The translations under genes were made by a program, and so were the position numbers. Under the pieces are notes generated by a model that was not told where the DNA came from, made no database searches, and saw only the letters and a program-made list of their open reading frames with translations. Shown here in pieces: positions 1 to 8,779 of a stretch of DNA of 64,000 nucleotides. Every line of letters begins with the position of its first letter. Position 1 is the first letter of the stretch. Location of the stretch: NCBI GenBank assembly GCA_002492725.1, contig DLAF01000069.1, positions 1 to 64,000 on the forward strand. Reading direction: 5' to 3'. Source of the stretch: Lachnospiraceae bacterium UBA7054. GTDB taxonomy: Bacteria > Bacillota > Clostridia > Lachnospirales > Lachnospiraceae.

Positions 1-133
1 ATTAAAAAATGGGGAAACTCAAATCAGGGTGAATCAGATAACTGCTAAAAAATGCTTGCAGCCCTCCTTTCCTTTCGATCCCATTACAGATTTCAATCAG
101 GATAACCGAATCGGAATACAAAAGGAAAGAAAT

Positions 134-886
134 TCAAACTCCTATTGACATGATTACCGCATTGGAAAGAGAATGCAGCAGAACGCTGCACCAAAGATTT
201 TTATCACTCTTATAATATAATAATCCGAAAGCAAATCCCGCAGCAGCCTGCTCTGTCATGATCATTTTTAAGACATCGACCACGTTTCCGGACACGCCGT
301 CCCAAAGATAATATGCAAACGGAAAATGATATAACCCAAATAAAATACTGGTAATCAAGATGGCTATATAAGGCTGTTTCAAAGTATTTACCAAACATCT
401 CTGAAGAATGCCCCGAAAGAAAAATTCTTCCGTAAATCCGGCTGTCACCATCATCAAAATCAAGAAAACGGGAAAGTTCCTCAATGTCCTCAGGATATTC
501 ATGTTCTCTGTGCCTGTTTCCTCACCCAGGCTAAACACGCAAAAAATGATGCCCGTATCAATAAGACAGATCAGCAATGTTTTCAGTCCCGTTTTTTTAT
601 CAGGAAGCCTTACCCCGATTTCCCTAAGCGTTACTTTTACATTTTCTTTTCTTAATCTTGCCGCAATCAGTAACGGAACCAGGACAAGCAGCAGCCAATT
701 TGTAGCTTCATTCACAATAGGAATCTGAAATTGGTTACTTATCATGGCAAATGCAAAGTAGGAGGACAACCATACAATACAAAAAAGAAGTTCCGTTTTA
801 GACCCCTGTGTCAGTTCTGATTTGGCTTTTCTAAATAGGATAAAGATAAATATTGTTATGATAACAGAAAAGAAAATTGCGATCAC
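134..886 (-). CDS. CPBP family intramembrane metalloprotease
   Basis: A very hydrophobic protein of about 250 residues with several membrane segments. It carries the CPBP (Abi) signature: the EE pair with a following arginine (E153, E154, R158 in FTEEFFFRGI), a histidine in FGLYHF near residue 187 and a further histidine in LHSLSNA near the C-terminus. Family members are membrane proteases of the CAAX-processing/bacteriocin-immunity type; the substrate here is unknown. The reading frame opens at GTG 886, but the sequence GGAGGTGATC, a full complement of the 16S rRNA tail, overlaps that codon and no ATG follows at normal spacing, so the real start is uncertain and could be a rare codon such as ATT at 877. 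It follows the GH2 gene on the same strand, separated by a perfect hairpin. Confidence 0.85.
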   Translation of the reverse strand: MIAIFFSVIITIFIFILFRKAKSELTQGSKTELLFCIVWLSSYFAFAMISNQFQIPIVNEATNWLLLVLVPLLIAARLRKENVKVTLREIGVRLPDKKTGLKTLLICLIDTGIIFCVFSLGEETGTENMNILRTLRNFPVFLILMMVTAGFTEEFFFRGILQRCLVNTLKQPYIAILITSILFGLYHFPFAYYLWDGVSGNVVDVLKMIMTEQAAAGFAFGLLYYKSDKNLWCSVLLHSLSNAVIMSIGV

Positions 887-906
887 CTCCCTGCGTATTT
901 CATATC

Positions 907-934
907 TTTAGGGGGACACGAATGTCCCCCTAAA
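907..934. terminator. Perfect 12-bp hairpin between GH2 and CPBP genes
   Basis: Arms TTTAGGGGGACA and TGTCCCCCTAAA flank a four-base CGAA loop. It lies 9 bases downstream of the GH2 stop codon. Neither strand shows a strong T tract afterwards, so it could be a weak terminator, an mRNA-stabilising hairpin or a dispersed repeat. Similar GGGGAC...GTCCCC hairpins lie at 37361 and 54301. Confidence 0.6.
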
Positions 935-943
935 GCGCCACTT

Positions 944-3900
944 TTATAAAAATTGGAACCGATCAAAATCAAAATTGCTGCCCGGCAGGAAGATAAAGGA
1001 AACCGTCCATTTCCCGCTTACGGGCTCTAAGTCAAATTGCTGCAGCATATACTCTTCACTCTCAGGAAACTCCACGATCTGCTTCTTTTCTTCCACGCCG
1101 TTATAAAAGCGGATGTGTATAGTATTGCTGCCGTTGTGCGCCCTTCCTTTGATGGCAATCCCTGTGATATCCCTCGTGCCAAAATCCATATCCGCAAATT
1201 CCAGGAACACATTGTTGCCGATTCCCTCTACTCTGCCGCCGTTCTTTTCGAAGCTGTCACCGAATACGCCGTCCGCTTCTCCCGCCATAAGCTCCTGCCA
1301 TGCCTTCTCATATTTGGTAAAGGAAAAGCCTTTAATATGAATCTTTTGGCGCACATGGAAACTGATGCCCGTAATACCTTTCAGCTTCCTGCTTAACTTG
1401 AAGGTTTCCTCCTGATACACATTCCAGATGGAGGGCTTTTGATAAATGACATCGGCGACCATTTCGCTGCCCTCTTCTCCCGGAATGCCTTCCCATATCT
1501 GAATCGGGTACTCCTTATCATCCAACGCAAAAATCGGAATGGTAATCTCGTCGCTTCCCACGGTTCCAAAATCAAGATTGTCAAAGCAGACAACGGTGTC
1601 GCCGTCTCTCCCCGTAGCGACGCCCCTCTCGTTGCCGCAGCCGACGTCACCCTGCGCCACCGAAGTGTATAAACTGCCCGCCACAAAATCATAAGGATCC
1701 GTATATGCCTGACCGAAACCGTCTATCGTAAACTCCAGCTGCGACATCACTCTGGTCTTATCCGTCCCACTCTTTGACATGGCAACCAGACGAAAACTGC
1801 CGTCCCCCTTCGCTTTCAATACGGCACGATTGCCTTCCGCCGTAAGGCTGACAAGATTCACCGGCACACCCGTATCGTTCACCGCCCTAAACGTCACTTC
1901 CCGATCGTCCGCCTGCGGCGGTTCCACCTGCGCTTCCACGGTGATGGTCTCATTATCTTTTGTAAAGTGCTGTCCGTTCAGGGTTTTCAGCACGATTTTG
2001 CGCACCGGAATTTCTTCCGCCCTGCCAAGCACAATCGGCATTTCCCGATTGGCTTGCAGAGTCGCGATTTCCTGATTTTCACACGCATAGCTCTCACAAA
2101 CGACGGACGCGCCCTCCAAACCTTTTGCCGACACCTCCACTTTGATCTCACCGGGCGTTATGTCCGCCTGAACGATTGCCAACAGTTTGCCGTTAAACAG
2201 CCTCCTGCTCACCCCTTTATAAGAATCGAAATCCGTACTGTCCCCGTTGTCAAGCCCAATCAGTCTGCCTTTTCCCGACACGTTCACAAATATCCTGTCG
2301 CAGGCATTTTCCACAGGAATTCCCTGCCCGTCCACCGTACCGATGGTAAAGAAAAGCAGATCCCTGCCATCCGCCCTAACCCGGGTATCGTCGGGTTCAA
2401 TCACGATCTTCCCCGAATTGCCAAAGGAATGTTTCTCCTCCTTTGCCACTTCTCTGCCGTCATCATCATAGGCAATTGCCAAAAGTGTACCCTTTTCATA
2501 AGGGACCTGATAATCCGCAATGATATGGCTGCCGCTTCCCGGCTCATGCGTAAGATGCTGCTTCCCGAGACTCTTTCCATTCACAAAAAGCTCCACATCC
2601 GGCGCATTGGAGCACACGCGCACATCAATGAGCTGCCCTTCATTATAATCCCAATACGGGAAAATATGTACCATCGGTTTTTTCCGATAGTCCGTCCACG
2701 CCGACTTCCATACGTAGTAAGAATCCTTCGGGAATCCCGCCGTATCGATCTGCCCGAAATAGGAATTTTTGGTATGATAAGGCGTAGGTTCTCCGATATA
2801 GTCAAAGCCCGACCAGATAAATTGGCCCAGCGAAAATTCCATATCCCTGTCAACCGTAGCGCAAATTTCCATGGACTTCGCGCTCCAGCTTGTAGAGCTG
2901 TTGCCGAGCGCCGAGCACTGTTCATCTTCTTCCGCAAGGATGCCCGCCTTCAGCGGAAAGTGGTACACGCCCCTGCTCTGTACGATGGACGACGTCTCGC
3001 TTCCATAAATCACCCAGTCAGGGTGTACCTTATGATGCTCCTCGTAATACTTTTCCGCGTAATTATAACCCGGCATTTTCAAAATATCCGCACACTTCTG
3101 CGTATTTTCCCACGGCATGTAATTGGAACCGAAGGTTACACGCGCATTCTGAATCGGATCGTGCTTTTCCACCTCATCGCGGAGATAGCGGGTGATCTCC
3201 TGCCCGTGCGCATCCGCATGGGTATCGTAGATCTCATTGCCGATGCTCCAGAAAATGATGCTCGGATGATTTCTCTCGCTCCTCACCCAGCTCGCCACAT
3301 CCCTTGCGGACCATTCCTTGAAAAACCGCGCATAGTCATATTCCGTCTTCGGCCTCTCCCACATGTCAAAGGCTTCCGAAATAATGAGTATGCCCATCTC
3401 ATCGGCAAGATCAAGTGCCTCCGGCGCCATCATATTGTGCGTGCCCCGCACGGCGTTGACACCCATCTCTTTCAAAATACGGTATTTACGCCGCATCGCC
3501 GCCTGATTGAACGCCGCGCCCAGCGCGCCCAGATCATGATGCTCACAGACACCGTTTAACTTGATATGCCTGCCGTTTAAGAAAAAGCCATTGTCCGTGG
3601 TGTATTCCACATGACGGAACCCAATCTTCTGCACGTCCGTATGCAGTGTTTCTCCATCCGCCGAAAGCGTCGTTTTCAGGGTATATAACACGGGCGCATC
3701 GATATCCCAAAGCTGCACGCCGCTCACACGAAAATATTGTATAATAGCACGGGTTCCATCCGCGTGAGCCGTTACGCCCTTTGCAAAGGAATCGACAATA
3801 TTTTCCCCGGAATCAGCAGTCTGCTCTTGAGAATGTTCCATTTCCGCCGTATGATTCACAGGCTTTATTTCCACTTCATTGTCATTCTCATCATAAAGGC

Positions 3901-4459
3901 AAAATGCAAGCTGCGCCTCATCCTTCTTTTCCCCTGCGATCTCGGTTTCGATCCTTAAAAGAAAGCTGTCGTCGTCCTGCTTTTTCGAACTTACATAGAC
4001 CGCATTTTGCGGAAGGTAGGTCTTCTCCGTCGTCTGAAACCACACGTTTCGATAAATGCCCGCCCCCGAGTACCAACGGCTGTTGGGGCTTAAAAAGCAT
4101 ACGCCCACCATGATTTCATTTTCACCGGGATTCACAAAATCCGTGACATCCAGCGTAAAAGAAGAATAGCCGTACTTCCACTCTCCCGCTTTTACGCCGT
4201 TTAAATAGACCGTGCTGTCCATATAGATGCCTTCAAAGGTGATAAAGACATTCTTATCACTGTCCTGCTCGTATGTAAACTGTTTCCTGTACCAGCCCGT
4301 CCCGTCCTCATACAGGTTTAACGTGTCATAAATGAGCCAGTCGTGCGGGATGTCCACCGCCTGAAACTCCCCTGATCTTGCAACTGCCTGTTCAAAAGTC
4401 GTTCCCGGCTTCGTTTTTAAAAATGACCAACCGCCGTTCCATAATGTTTTTTTGTTCAT
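944..4459 (-). CDS. Glycoside hydrolase family 2 (beta-galactosidase type)
   Basis: A 1171-residue GH2 enzyme. The N-terminal sugar-binding jelly roll (about 1-150) is followed by an Ig-like domain and a TIM barrel (about 285-600). The acid/base glutamate is E409 in FWSIGNE and the nucleophile is probably E488 in IYGSETS. The long C-terminal part (about 600-1171) holds Ig-like domains of the DUF4982 kind and a carbohydrate-binding-like beta domain. There is no signal peptide, so it should act in the cytoplasm on imported oligosaccharides. GH2 covers beta-galactosidases, glucuronidases and mannosidases; the architecture fits beta-galactosidase best, but the substrate is not decided by sequence alone. 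ATG 4459 has a good AAGGAGG site and its own promoter upstream. Confidence 0.9.
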   Translation of the reverse strand: MNKKTLWNGGWSFLKTKPGTTFEQAVARSGEFQAVDIPHDWLIYDTLNLYEDGTGWYRKQFTYEQDSDKNVFITFEGIYMDSTVYLNGVKAGEWKYGYSSFTLDVTDFVNPGENEIMVGVCFLSPNSRWYSGAGIYRNVWFQTTEKTYLPQNAVYVSSKKQDDDSFLLRIETEIAGEKKDEAQLAFCLYDENDNEVEIKPVNHTAEMEHSQEQTADSGENIVDSFAKGVTAHADGTRAIIQYFRVSGVQLWDIDAPVLYTLKTTLSADGETLHTDVQKIGFRHVEYTTDNGFFLNGRHIKLNGVCEHHDLGALGAAFNQAAMRRKYRILKEMGVNAVRGTHNMMAPEALDLADEMGILIISEAFDMWERPKTEYDYARFFKEWSARDVASWVRSERNHPSIIFWSIGNEIYDTHADAHGQEITRYLRDEVEKHDPIQNARVTFGSNYMPWENTQKCADILKMPGYNYAEKYYEEHHKVHPDWVIYGSETSSIVQSRGVYHFPLKAGILAEEDEQCSALGNSSTSWSAKSMEICATVDRDMEFSLGQFIWSGFDYIGEPTPYHTKNSYFGQIDTAGFPKDSYYVWKSAWTDYRKKPMVHIFPYWDYNEGQLIDVRVCSNAPDVELFVNGKSLGKQHLTHEPGSGSHIIADYQVPYEKGTLLAIAYDDDGREVAKEEKHSFGNSGKIVIEPDDTRVRADGRDLLFFTIGTVDGQGIPVENACDRIFVNVSGKGRLIGLDNGDSTDFDSYKGVSRRLFNGKLLAIVQADITPGEIKVEVSAKGLEGASVVCESYACENQEIATLQANREMPIVLGRAEEIPVRKIVLKTLNGQHFTKDNETITVEAQVEPPQADDREVTFRAVNDTGVPVNLVSLTAEGNRAVLKAKGDGSFRLVAMSKSGTDKTRVMSQLEFTIDGFGQAYTDPYDFVAGSLYTSVAQGDVGCGNERGVATGRDGDTVVCFDNLDFGTVGSDEITIPIFALDDKEYPIQIWEGIPGEEGSEMVADVIYQKPSIWNVYQEETFKLSRKLKGITGISFHVRQKIHIKGFSFTKYEKAWQELMAGEADGVFGDSFEKNGGRVEGIGNNVFLEFADMDFGTRDITGIAIKGRAHNGSNTIHIRFYNGVEEKKQIVEFPESEEYMLQQFDLEPVSGKWTVSFIFLPGSNFDFDRFQFL

Positions 4460-4509
4460 CCCGTACCTCCTTGAAACGATAGGATAAAAATAGTCAAACC
4501 GTATATTCG

Positions 4510-4539
4510 ATTATACCTTGAAATTTCACTGGAAAGCAA
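4510..4539 (-). promoter_or_regulatory. SigA-type promoter of the GH2 gene
   Basis: On the minus strand, TTGCTT (4534-4539) and TATAAT (4510-4515) are separated by 18 bases, and the ATG lies about 50 bases downstream of the -10 box. Confidence 0.6.
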
Positions 4540-4579
4540 TTGTAACTTTTGCAGATATTTTACAATCGTTTTTAAATAA

Positions 4580-4610
4580 CCCGCAGTCTGCACAAAAGGC
4601 AAACTGCGGG
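4580..4610. terminator. Intrinsic terminator after spoVT
   Basis: The stem CCCGCAGT / ACTGCGGG lies 7 bases beyond the spoVT stop codon. On the plus strand it is followed by TTTTT and on the minus strand by TTATTTAAAA, so it may stop transcription in both directions. Confidence 0.7.
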
Positions 4611-4617
4611 TTTTTCA

Positions 4618-5160
4618 TTACTGTTCCATCTGCCTGCCCAAAAATCCTGCCGCCGACTGGATCAGCTTCTGTTCCACCTCGCCCATTCTGGACTTATGAT
4701 CCGTCTCCAATAAAATCACGGAGCCGATTACATCCCCCTCGCAGATGATGGGACTGATGGCCTCGTGATGAACATCCTCAAGATCGGTGCTGATCTGGAT
4801 AAAGTTCCTGTCACCTCTGGCAGCTACCACGCTCTCCCTGTGATCGATCTTTTCCTCCAATTCCCTGCTGATGGACTTTCCCAAGAGATTTTTCATACCA
4901 CCGGATACCGCAATAAACTGATCCCTATCCGTGATCAGGGCGACGTGACCGGATACCTGTGCCATGCTCTCCGCATACTGCTTGGCAAAGGTTCCCATCT
5001 CACCGATGGGAGAGTATTTTTTCAGGATGATCTCTCCCTCTCTGTCCGTATAAATCTCAAGCGGATCCGCCTCCCTGATCCGCAAAGTCCTGCGAATCTC
5101 CTTGGGAATCACGATGCGCCCCAGATCATCTATTCTTCTTACAATTCCTGTTGCTTTCAT
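4618..5160 (-). CDS. spoVT: Stage V sporulation protein T (AbrB family regulator)
   Basis: A 180-residue match in length and layout to SpoVT. The N-terminal AbrB-type swapped-hairpin DNA-binding domain (residues 1-50, MKATGIVRRIDDLGRIVIPK) is followed by a GAF-like domain (about 55-178). SpoVT is the forespore regulator that tunes the sigma-G regulon in spore formers, which supports an endospore-forming host. It is a single gene bounded downstream by a terminator. ATG 5160 is preceded by a GGAGG-type site. Confidence is high because both domains are full length. Confidence 0.95.
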   Translation of the reverse strand: MKATGIVRRIDDLGRIVIPKEIRRTLRIREADPLEIYTDREGEIILKKYSPIGEMGTFAKQYAESMAQVSGHVALITDRDQFIAVSGGMKNLLGKSISRELEEKIDHRESVVAARGDRNFIQISTDLEDVHHEAISPIICEGDVIGSVILLETDHKSRMGEVEQKLIQSAAGFLGRQMEQ

Positions 5161-5246
5161 AAGTTATCTTTCCTCCATTCCAACATTCCGAAGCATCTTT
5201 GGCTGCTATTTTTATCAAGCGCTGTGCCTGGTCTTTTTCGTTTTAC

Positions 5247-5275
5247 TATTATTTGTAACGGAGGAAATAATATAC
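5247..5275 (-). promoter_or_regulatory. Possible sigma-F/G promoter of spoVT
   Basis: On the minus strand GTATA (5271-5275) and AATAATA (5247-5253) are 17 bases apart, similar to the forespore pattern of GHATR and CATWHTA. It lies about 90 bases upstream of spoVT. The first base of the -10 box does not match, so this is only suggestive. Confidence 0.3.
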
Positions 5276-5418
5276 ATACTCCTTGGAACAAACACCAAAT
5301 TTGGCTGTTTTTCTAAATAAGTGTAATTATCAATCCTTTATGTAAAAGGTACAATTAATATAAATATTAATATTCGAATTGGTGCAACTAATGATGTGAT
5401 AAACTTGTCAAAGGGTTC

Positions 5419-7584
5419 TCAAAAAGCGGCTTCTATTCCCTCAAAATTGATTCGCTTTACGGTTCCGTTTCGAAAACAGATTGTCGTAGTTCCGTATGCG
5501 CCCGTCTGTGCCGTATCCTCATAGAGAATCTCCTGTATCGGAAAAATTTCCTCATCCGTAAATACACAGGTCTGTGCATCCCGTTCCGAAACCTCCGCTG
5601 TGATAATCTGAGAAATCAGAAGGTATGGTTCCGCGCTCCCATATTGTTTCCGACTCTCCATTTCGGCGTATATGACCAACGAATGCTCCGAGTCCGGATT
5701 TGTTCCCGTACTTGGCAGCACATCCAGCTTCTCCCAGCCACGATAACAGGTCATCGCCATCTGTCTCGCCACGCCCCTGTGATCATGGCCAAGCAAAATC
5801 ACAGCCTGCGCTGTGCTGCCATCAGGAAGTTGTTGTTCTCTCCTGACGATCTTCGATCCTGCGCCGCAAGGCCCGGCATTATCCGGGAAGCCATAGGAAC
5901 CTAACGTCACTCTGACAGGTCTCCTGATCAGCCGCAGTTTATCGACGCGGAAAATGCCACGCTCTACAGGAAAATCCGCCAGATTCATTGCCTGGAACCA
6001 ATGCTGCTCCGTCTGGATATTACTGTCGAAAAACTGTCTGCGGTAGAGCACACCATTTTTTTCTTTGCACCAGTAGGTCACGTTGCACCTGGCAGGCTGT
6101 GCTGCTCCCGGCTCAAACAGGAGATACTGTTGGGATTCACATACCACATCCTTGCTCTCTGTCTCCGAAACCACTTCTCTCATTCCTGTGGGCGTCGCCT
6201 CCCACGGATACTTTGTATTATAATTCAGCTTGCCGTAATTCCAAAGTCCGTGAAGATTGCCTGCATCCAAATACACCTTGCCGCTTCGCAGAATCGTCTC
6301 ACCGTTGGCCTCATGATTCGTATAACACAAAGCCGGTCCGTCAAGCGTCGTCTCTTTCACCTCTCCCGGTTTTAAATCTTCCCACGTCCCGTTGTTTTCC
6401 ACGGCCGTCCAGAATGGATGCTTGGCCGGAAGCGCAAGGCAAAGAAACGCCTTTCCCAGCCAAAAAGGTGACTCTGCACAGGAATATCCCTGCACCAACG
6501 GCGTAAACTGGTTATAAAAGCCCAGCGTCGGCACTCCCTTGTACAAAAAATCATCTCTTGTTAAAAATTGCAGCAAAGCTCCCGATGCAATCCGTCTTGC
6601 CCTACCGGGATCCAAACTGACATTTCGAAGCAAAAAATGTGCGGCAAGCGGGCTTGTCGCGCCATTTCTGTAAATGCAGCTTCTCCCCCACATATTCACA
6701 TACCCGTCCCTGTCAAAAAAATCAGGATAGGTTTCCATCAACTGCATGGAACATTCTTCAAATCGCTTCGCCAAATAGGGCTCCTTCTCATACCCGTACC
6801 ATGCGTTCCAGATTGGCGTATAGAGATTGAATGCCCAGCAGGAATAATAATCAAAATTCTGTCCGTCACGATACCAGCCGTCGCCCACTGTATAGTTCAG
6901 GATCGCCTGCGCATGATCGACCATGATTTCCTGATCAATCGTATAACCCTCCCGATACAAAAACGCCAGATCTAACATATTAAAAAGCCGCCAGTTTTGC
7001 GGAACCGTATTCCCGTGTGCAAAGCCTGACAAAAACGACGCGATTTGATCCCGTTCTTCCTGCGTATAGCTAAGCCAAATCTGTTCCCTGCAGACAGTAA
7101 GACCGATTACCAGGGCACAGGTCTCCACCGTTTGCTGAAAGCATCGAAAAGGATCTTCGCCTCCGGCAAGCGCCTGCATATCCTCATAACTTCCGACATA
7201 TGCCTCGTCCCCTCTGGTACACGCACGCAAAATATGCTTTTTATAATAGTCCTGCAGACAAATGCCGCAAATCTCGATATCCGGCTCGTTCTTTATCATA
7301 ACCGAAGCAATAAAGAAGGAGCGGGTAAGACCCTCAAAAATCTCCGCCCGCCGTTCGCCCGCCTGCTGGTTTCCCGGCGCATCCAAATGCGGATAGGACA
7401 CCTTCGTCTCCTTCCTGGGCATTACCAGCGGATCGTCCGCACTTTGAAGATTCCCGAATATCCCTTCCAACAGATACCGTCCGGCATCCAGCCAATGGTT
7501 TCTCGTCATGCCCGTATAAGGACTTAAATCATAGTCCGGGTTTTTTACTTGAAAAATTATATTCTCTTCCGTTTTGCGCTGCAT
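5419..7584 (-). CDS. DUF2264 domain-containing protein
   Basis: A protein of about 721 residues. The N-terminal half resembles DUF2264, an alpha/alpha-barrel domain often found in polysaccharide utilisation loci. The C-terminal part looks like a beta-rich domain, as in heparinase or lyase-like proteins. ATG 7584 is chosen because AAGGGAG lies 7 bases before it; an upstream GTG at 7605 would overlap the stop of the GH88 gene. It directly follows that gene, whose products are unsaturated uronic sugars in known systems, so a role in uronate-containing glycan breakdown is inferred. Activity has not been deduced from catalytic residues, and no signal peptide is present. Confidence 0.75.
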   Translation of the reverse strand: MQRKTEENIIFQVKNPDYDLSPYTGMTRNHWLDAGRYLLEGIFGNLQSADDPLVMPRKETKVSYPHLDAPGNQQAGERRAEIFEGLTRSFFIASVMIKNEPDIEICGICLQDYYKKHILRACTRGDEAYVGSYEDMQALAGGEDPFRCFQQTVETCALVIGLTVCREQIWLSYTQEERDQIASFLSGFAHGNTVPQNWRLFNMLDLAFLYREGYTIDQEIMVDHAQAILNYTVGDGWYRDGQNFDYYSCWAFNLYTPIWNAWYGYEKEPYLAKRFEECSMQLMETYPDFFDRDGYVNMWGRSCIYRNGATSPLAAHFLLRNVSLDPGRARRIASGALLQFLTRDDFLYKGVPTLGFYNQFTPLVQGYSCAESPFWLGKAFLCLALPAKHPFWTAVENNGTWEDLKPGEVKETTLDGPALCYTNHEANGETILRSGKVYLDAGNLHGLWNYGKLNYNTKYPWEATPTGMREVVSETESKDVVCESQQYLLFEPGAAQPARCNVTYWCKEKNGVLYRRQFFDSNIQTEQHWFQAMNLADFPVERGIFRVDKLRLIRRPVRVTLGSYGFPDNAGPCGAGSKIVRREQQLPDGSTAQAVILLGHDHRGVARQMAMTCYRGWEKLDVLPSTGTNPDSEHSLVIYAEMESRKQYGSAEPYLLISQIITAEVSERDAQTCVFTDEEIFPIQEILYEDTAQTGAYGTTTICFRNGTVKRINFEGIEAAF

Positions 7585-7598
7585 ATTCAATCTCCCTT

Positions 7599-8771
7599 TT
7601 ACCACAGAAAGATTTCTTCGCCTGTCAGACGAAACACGGCCTCAATAAAAAAGTAATCTCCGTAAATAATCGGGAACTCATGCGTTTCATCGTGAAACGC
7701 TGCCGTCCCCTTTTCCAGGAGCTCATCCCGCTCCGCTCCCCAGCTGCAACGGTTTTTTGCTAACGTTTTTAACAGTTTTTCTGCCGCCGTCTTAGCCGCT
7801 TCGCTTTCTTTTTCCATGACGTTTGCAAGCGGATTTCTATGTTTCCCCGGAAGTTCCTTTTTACCGGACAAGATCTGTGACAGCAGCAAAAGGCCGCTGG
7901 CCGCAATCGCCCCGGCTGTAGAATCCTCCAAAGCGCACGTCTTCGGCTGGCAAAAATCTACGGGAATCAAACCGTTTTCCGGGATGTTCGCCATAAAATA
8001 ATCCGCGATCTTTTCAGCCGTATCCAGATAACTTCCGTCCCTCGTATGCAGATAGCTTAAAGCAAAACCATACAAAGCCCAGGCCTGTCCTCTGGTCCAC
8101 GACGAACCCTTTTCATATCCCTGTCCCCCGAAGTCCTGCACAAAACTGCCGCTTTTCGGATCAAACTCCACAATATGTCTGACCGAGCCATCCTCTCTGA
8201 CGAAATGCTTCTTCACCGTATCCGCATGTCTGACAGCCACATGATAAAATCTTGGGTCTTTGGTCACCTCGAATGCCCAATACAATAGCGGCAGATTCAT
8301 CATACAGTCTATGATCGCCCACCCGGCTTTCTCTCCGCTTCCGTTGTCATTCCATGCGCGAATGAAATTTCCCTGCGGATTGAATCGCCCTGCCAGATTT
8401 TCCGCTGCTAAGAGTCCCCGCTTTTTCGCCTCCTCGTTTCCCGTCAGTCTGAAATCTGCGACCGCCGTCAGCAGAAAGCGAAACCCGCTGTCATGATCCA
8501 TCGCGTAAGGATCCATGAGGACGGCATCCAGCTTATGTTCCAGCGCCTGCGCTTCCTCTCTGTACACTTCGCATCCGCATACATGATACAGCTGCCAAAG
8601 CATCCCCGCGTAAAATCCGTTTGTCCACCAGCCGATATTGTGCCGCCCCTGATCGTCAAACACGCCGTCTATCGCTGTGTACGGCACTTTTCCTCTGTTT
8701 CTTTCCACAATTTTCGGATACTTTTTTTTGATCTTATCCGCAATGGATATTGCCCAAATCTGCTGTTCCAT
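7599..8771 (-). CDS. Glycoside hydrolase family 88 (unsaturated glucuronyl hydrolase type)
   Basis: A 390-residue alpha/alpha-barrel protein with the two GH88 key aspartates visible: D94 in MDHDSGF and D155 in AIIDCMMNLPLL, matching the hydratase/nucleophile pair of unsaturated glucuronyl hydrolases. The motif RGQAWALYGF is also typical. Such enzymes hydrate the 4,5-unsaturated uronic residue left by polysaccharide lyases and act in the cytoplasm; no signal peptide is seen. The start lies 8 bases after the ddl stop, with its ribosome site overlapping that stop, so translation is probably coupled. Its position behind murF-ddl is unexpected for a sugar gene. Confidence 0.9.
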   Translation of the reverse strand: MEQQIWAISIADKIKKKYPKIVERNRGKVPYTAIDGVFDDQGRHNIGWWTNGFYAGMLWQLYHVCGCEVYREEAQALEHKLDAVLMDPYAMDHDSGFRFLLTAVADFRLTGNEEAKKRGLLAAENLAGRFNPQGNFIRAWNDNGSGEKAGWAIIDCMMNLPLLYWAFEVTKDPRFYHVAVRHADTVKKHFVREDGSVRHIVEFDPKSGSFVQDFGGQGYEKGSSWTRGQAWALYGFALSYLHTRDGSYLDTAEKIADYFMANIPENGLIPVDFCQPKTCALEDSTAGAIAASGLLLLSQILSGKKELPGKHRNPLANVMEKESEAAKTAAEKLLKTLAKNRCSWGAERDELLEKGTAAFHDETHEFPIIYGDYFFIEAVFRLTGEEIFLW

Positions 8772-8779
8772 ATTTTTCC

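Noticed and set aside
1..133. A gene upstream of position 134
   Set aside because: A GGAGGG-like site is seen on the minus strand, but no start codon or open frame follows it within the window.
1967..3559. A 530-codon open frame on the plus strand
   Set aside because: It lies wholly antisense to the GH2 gene, has no domain or ribosome site and a composition typical of a GC-biased shadow frame.
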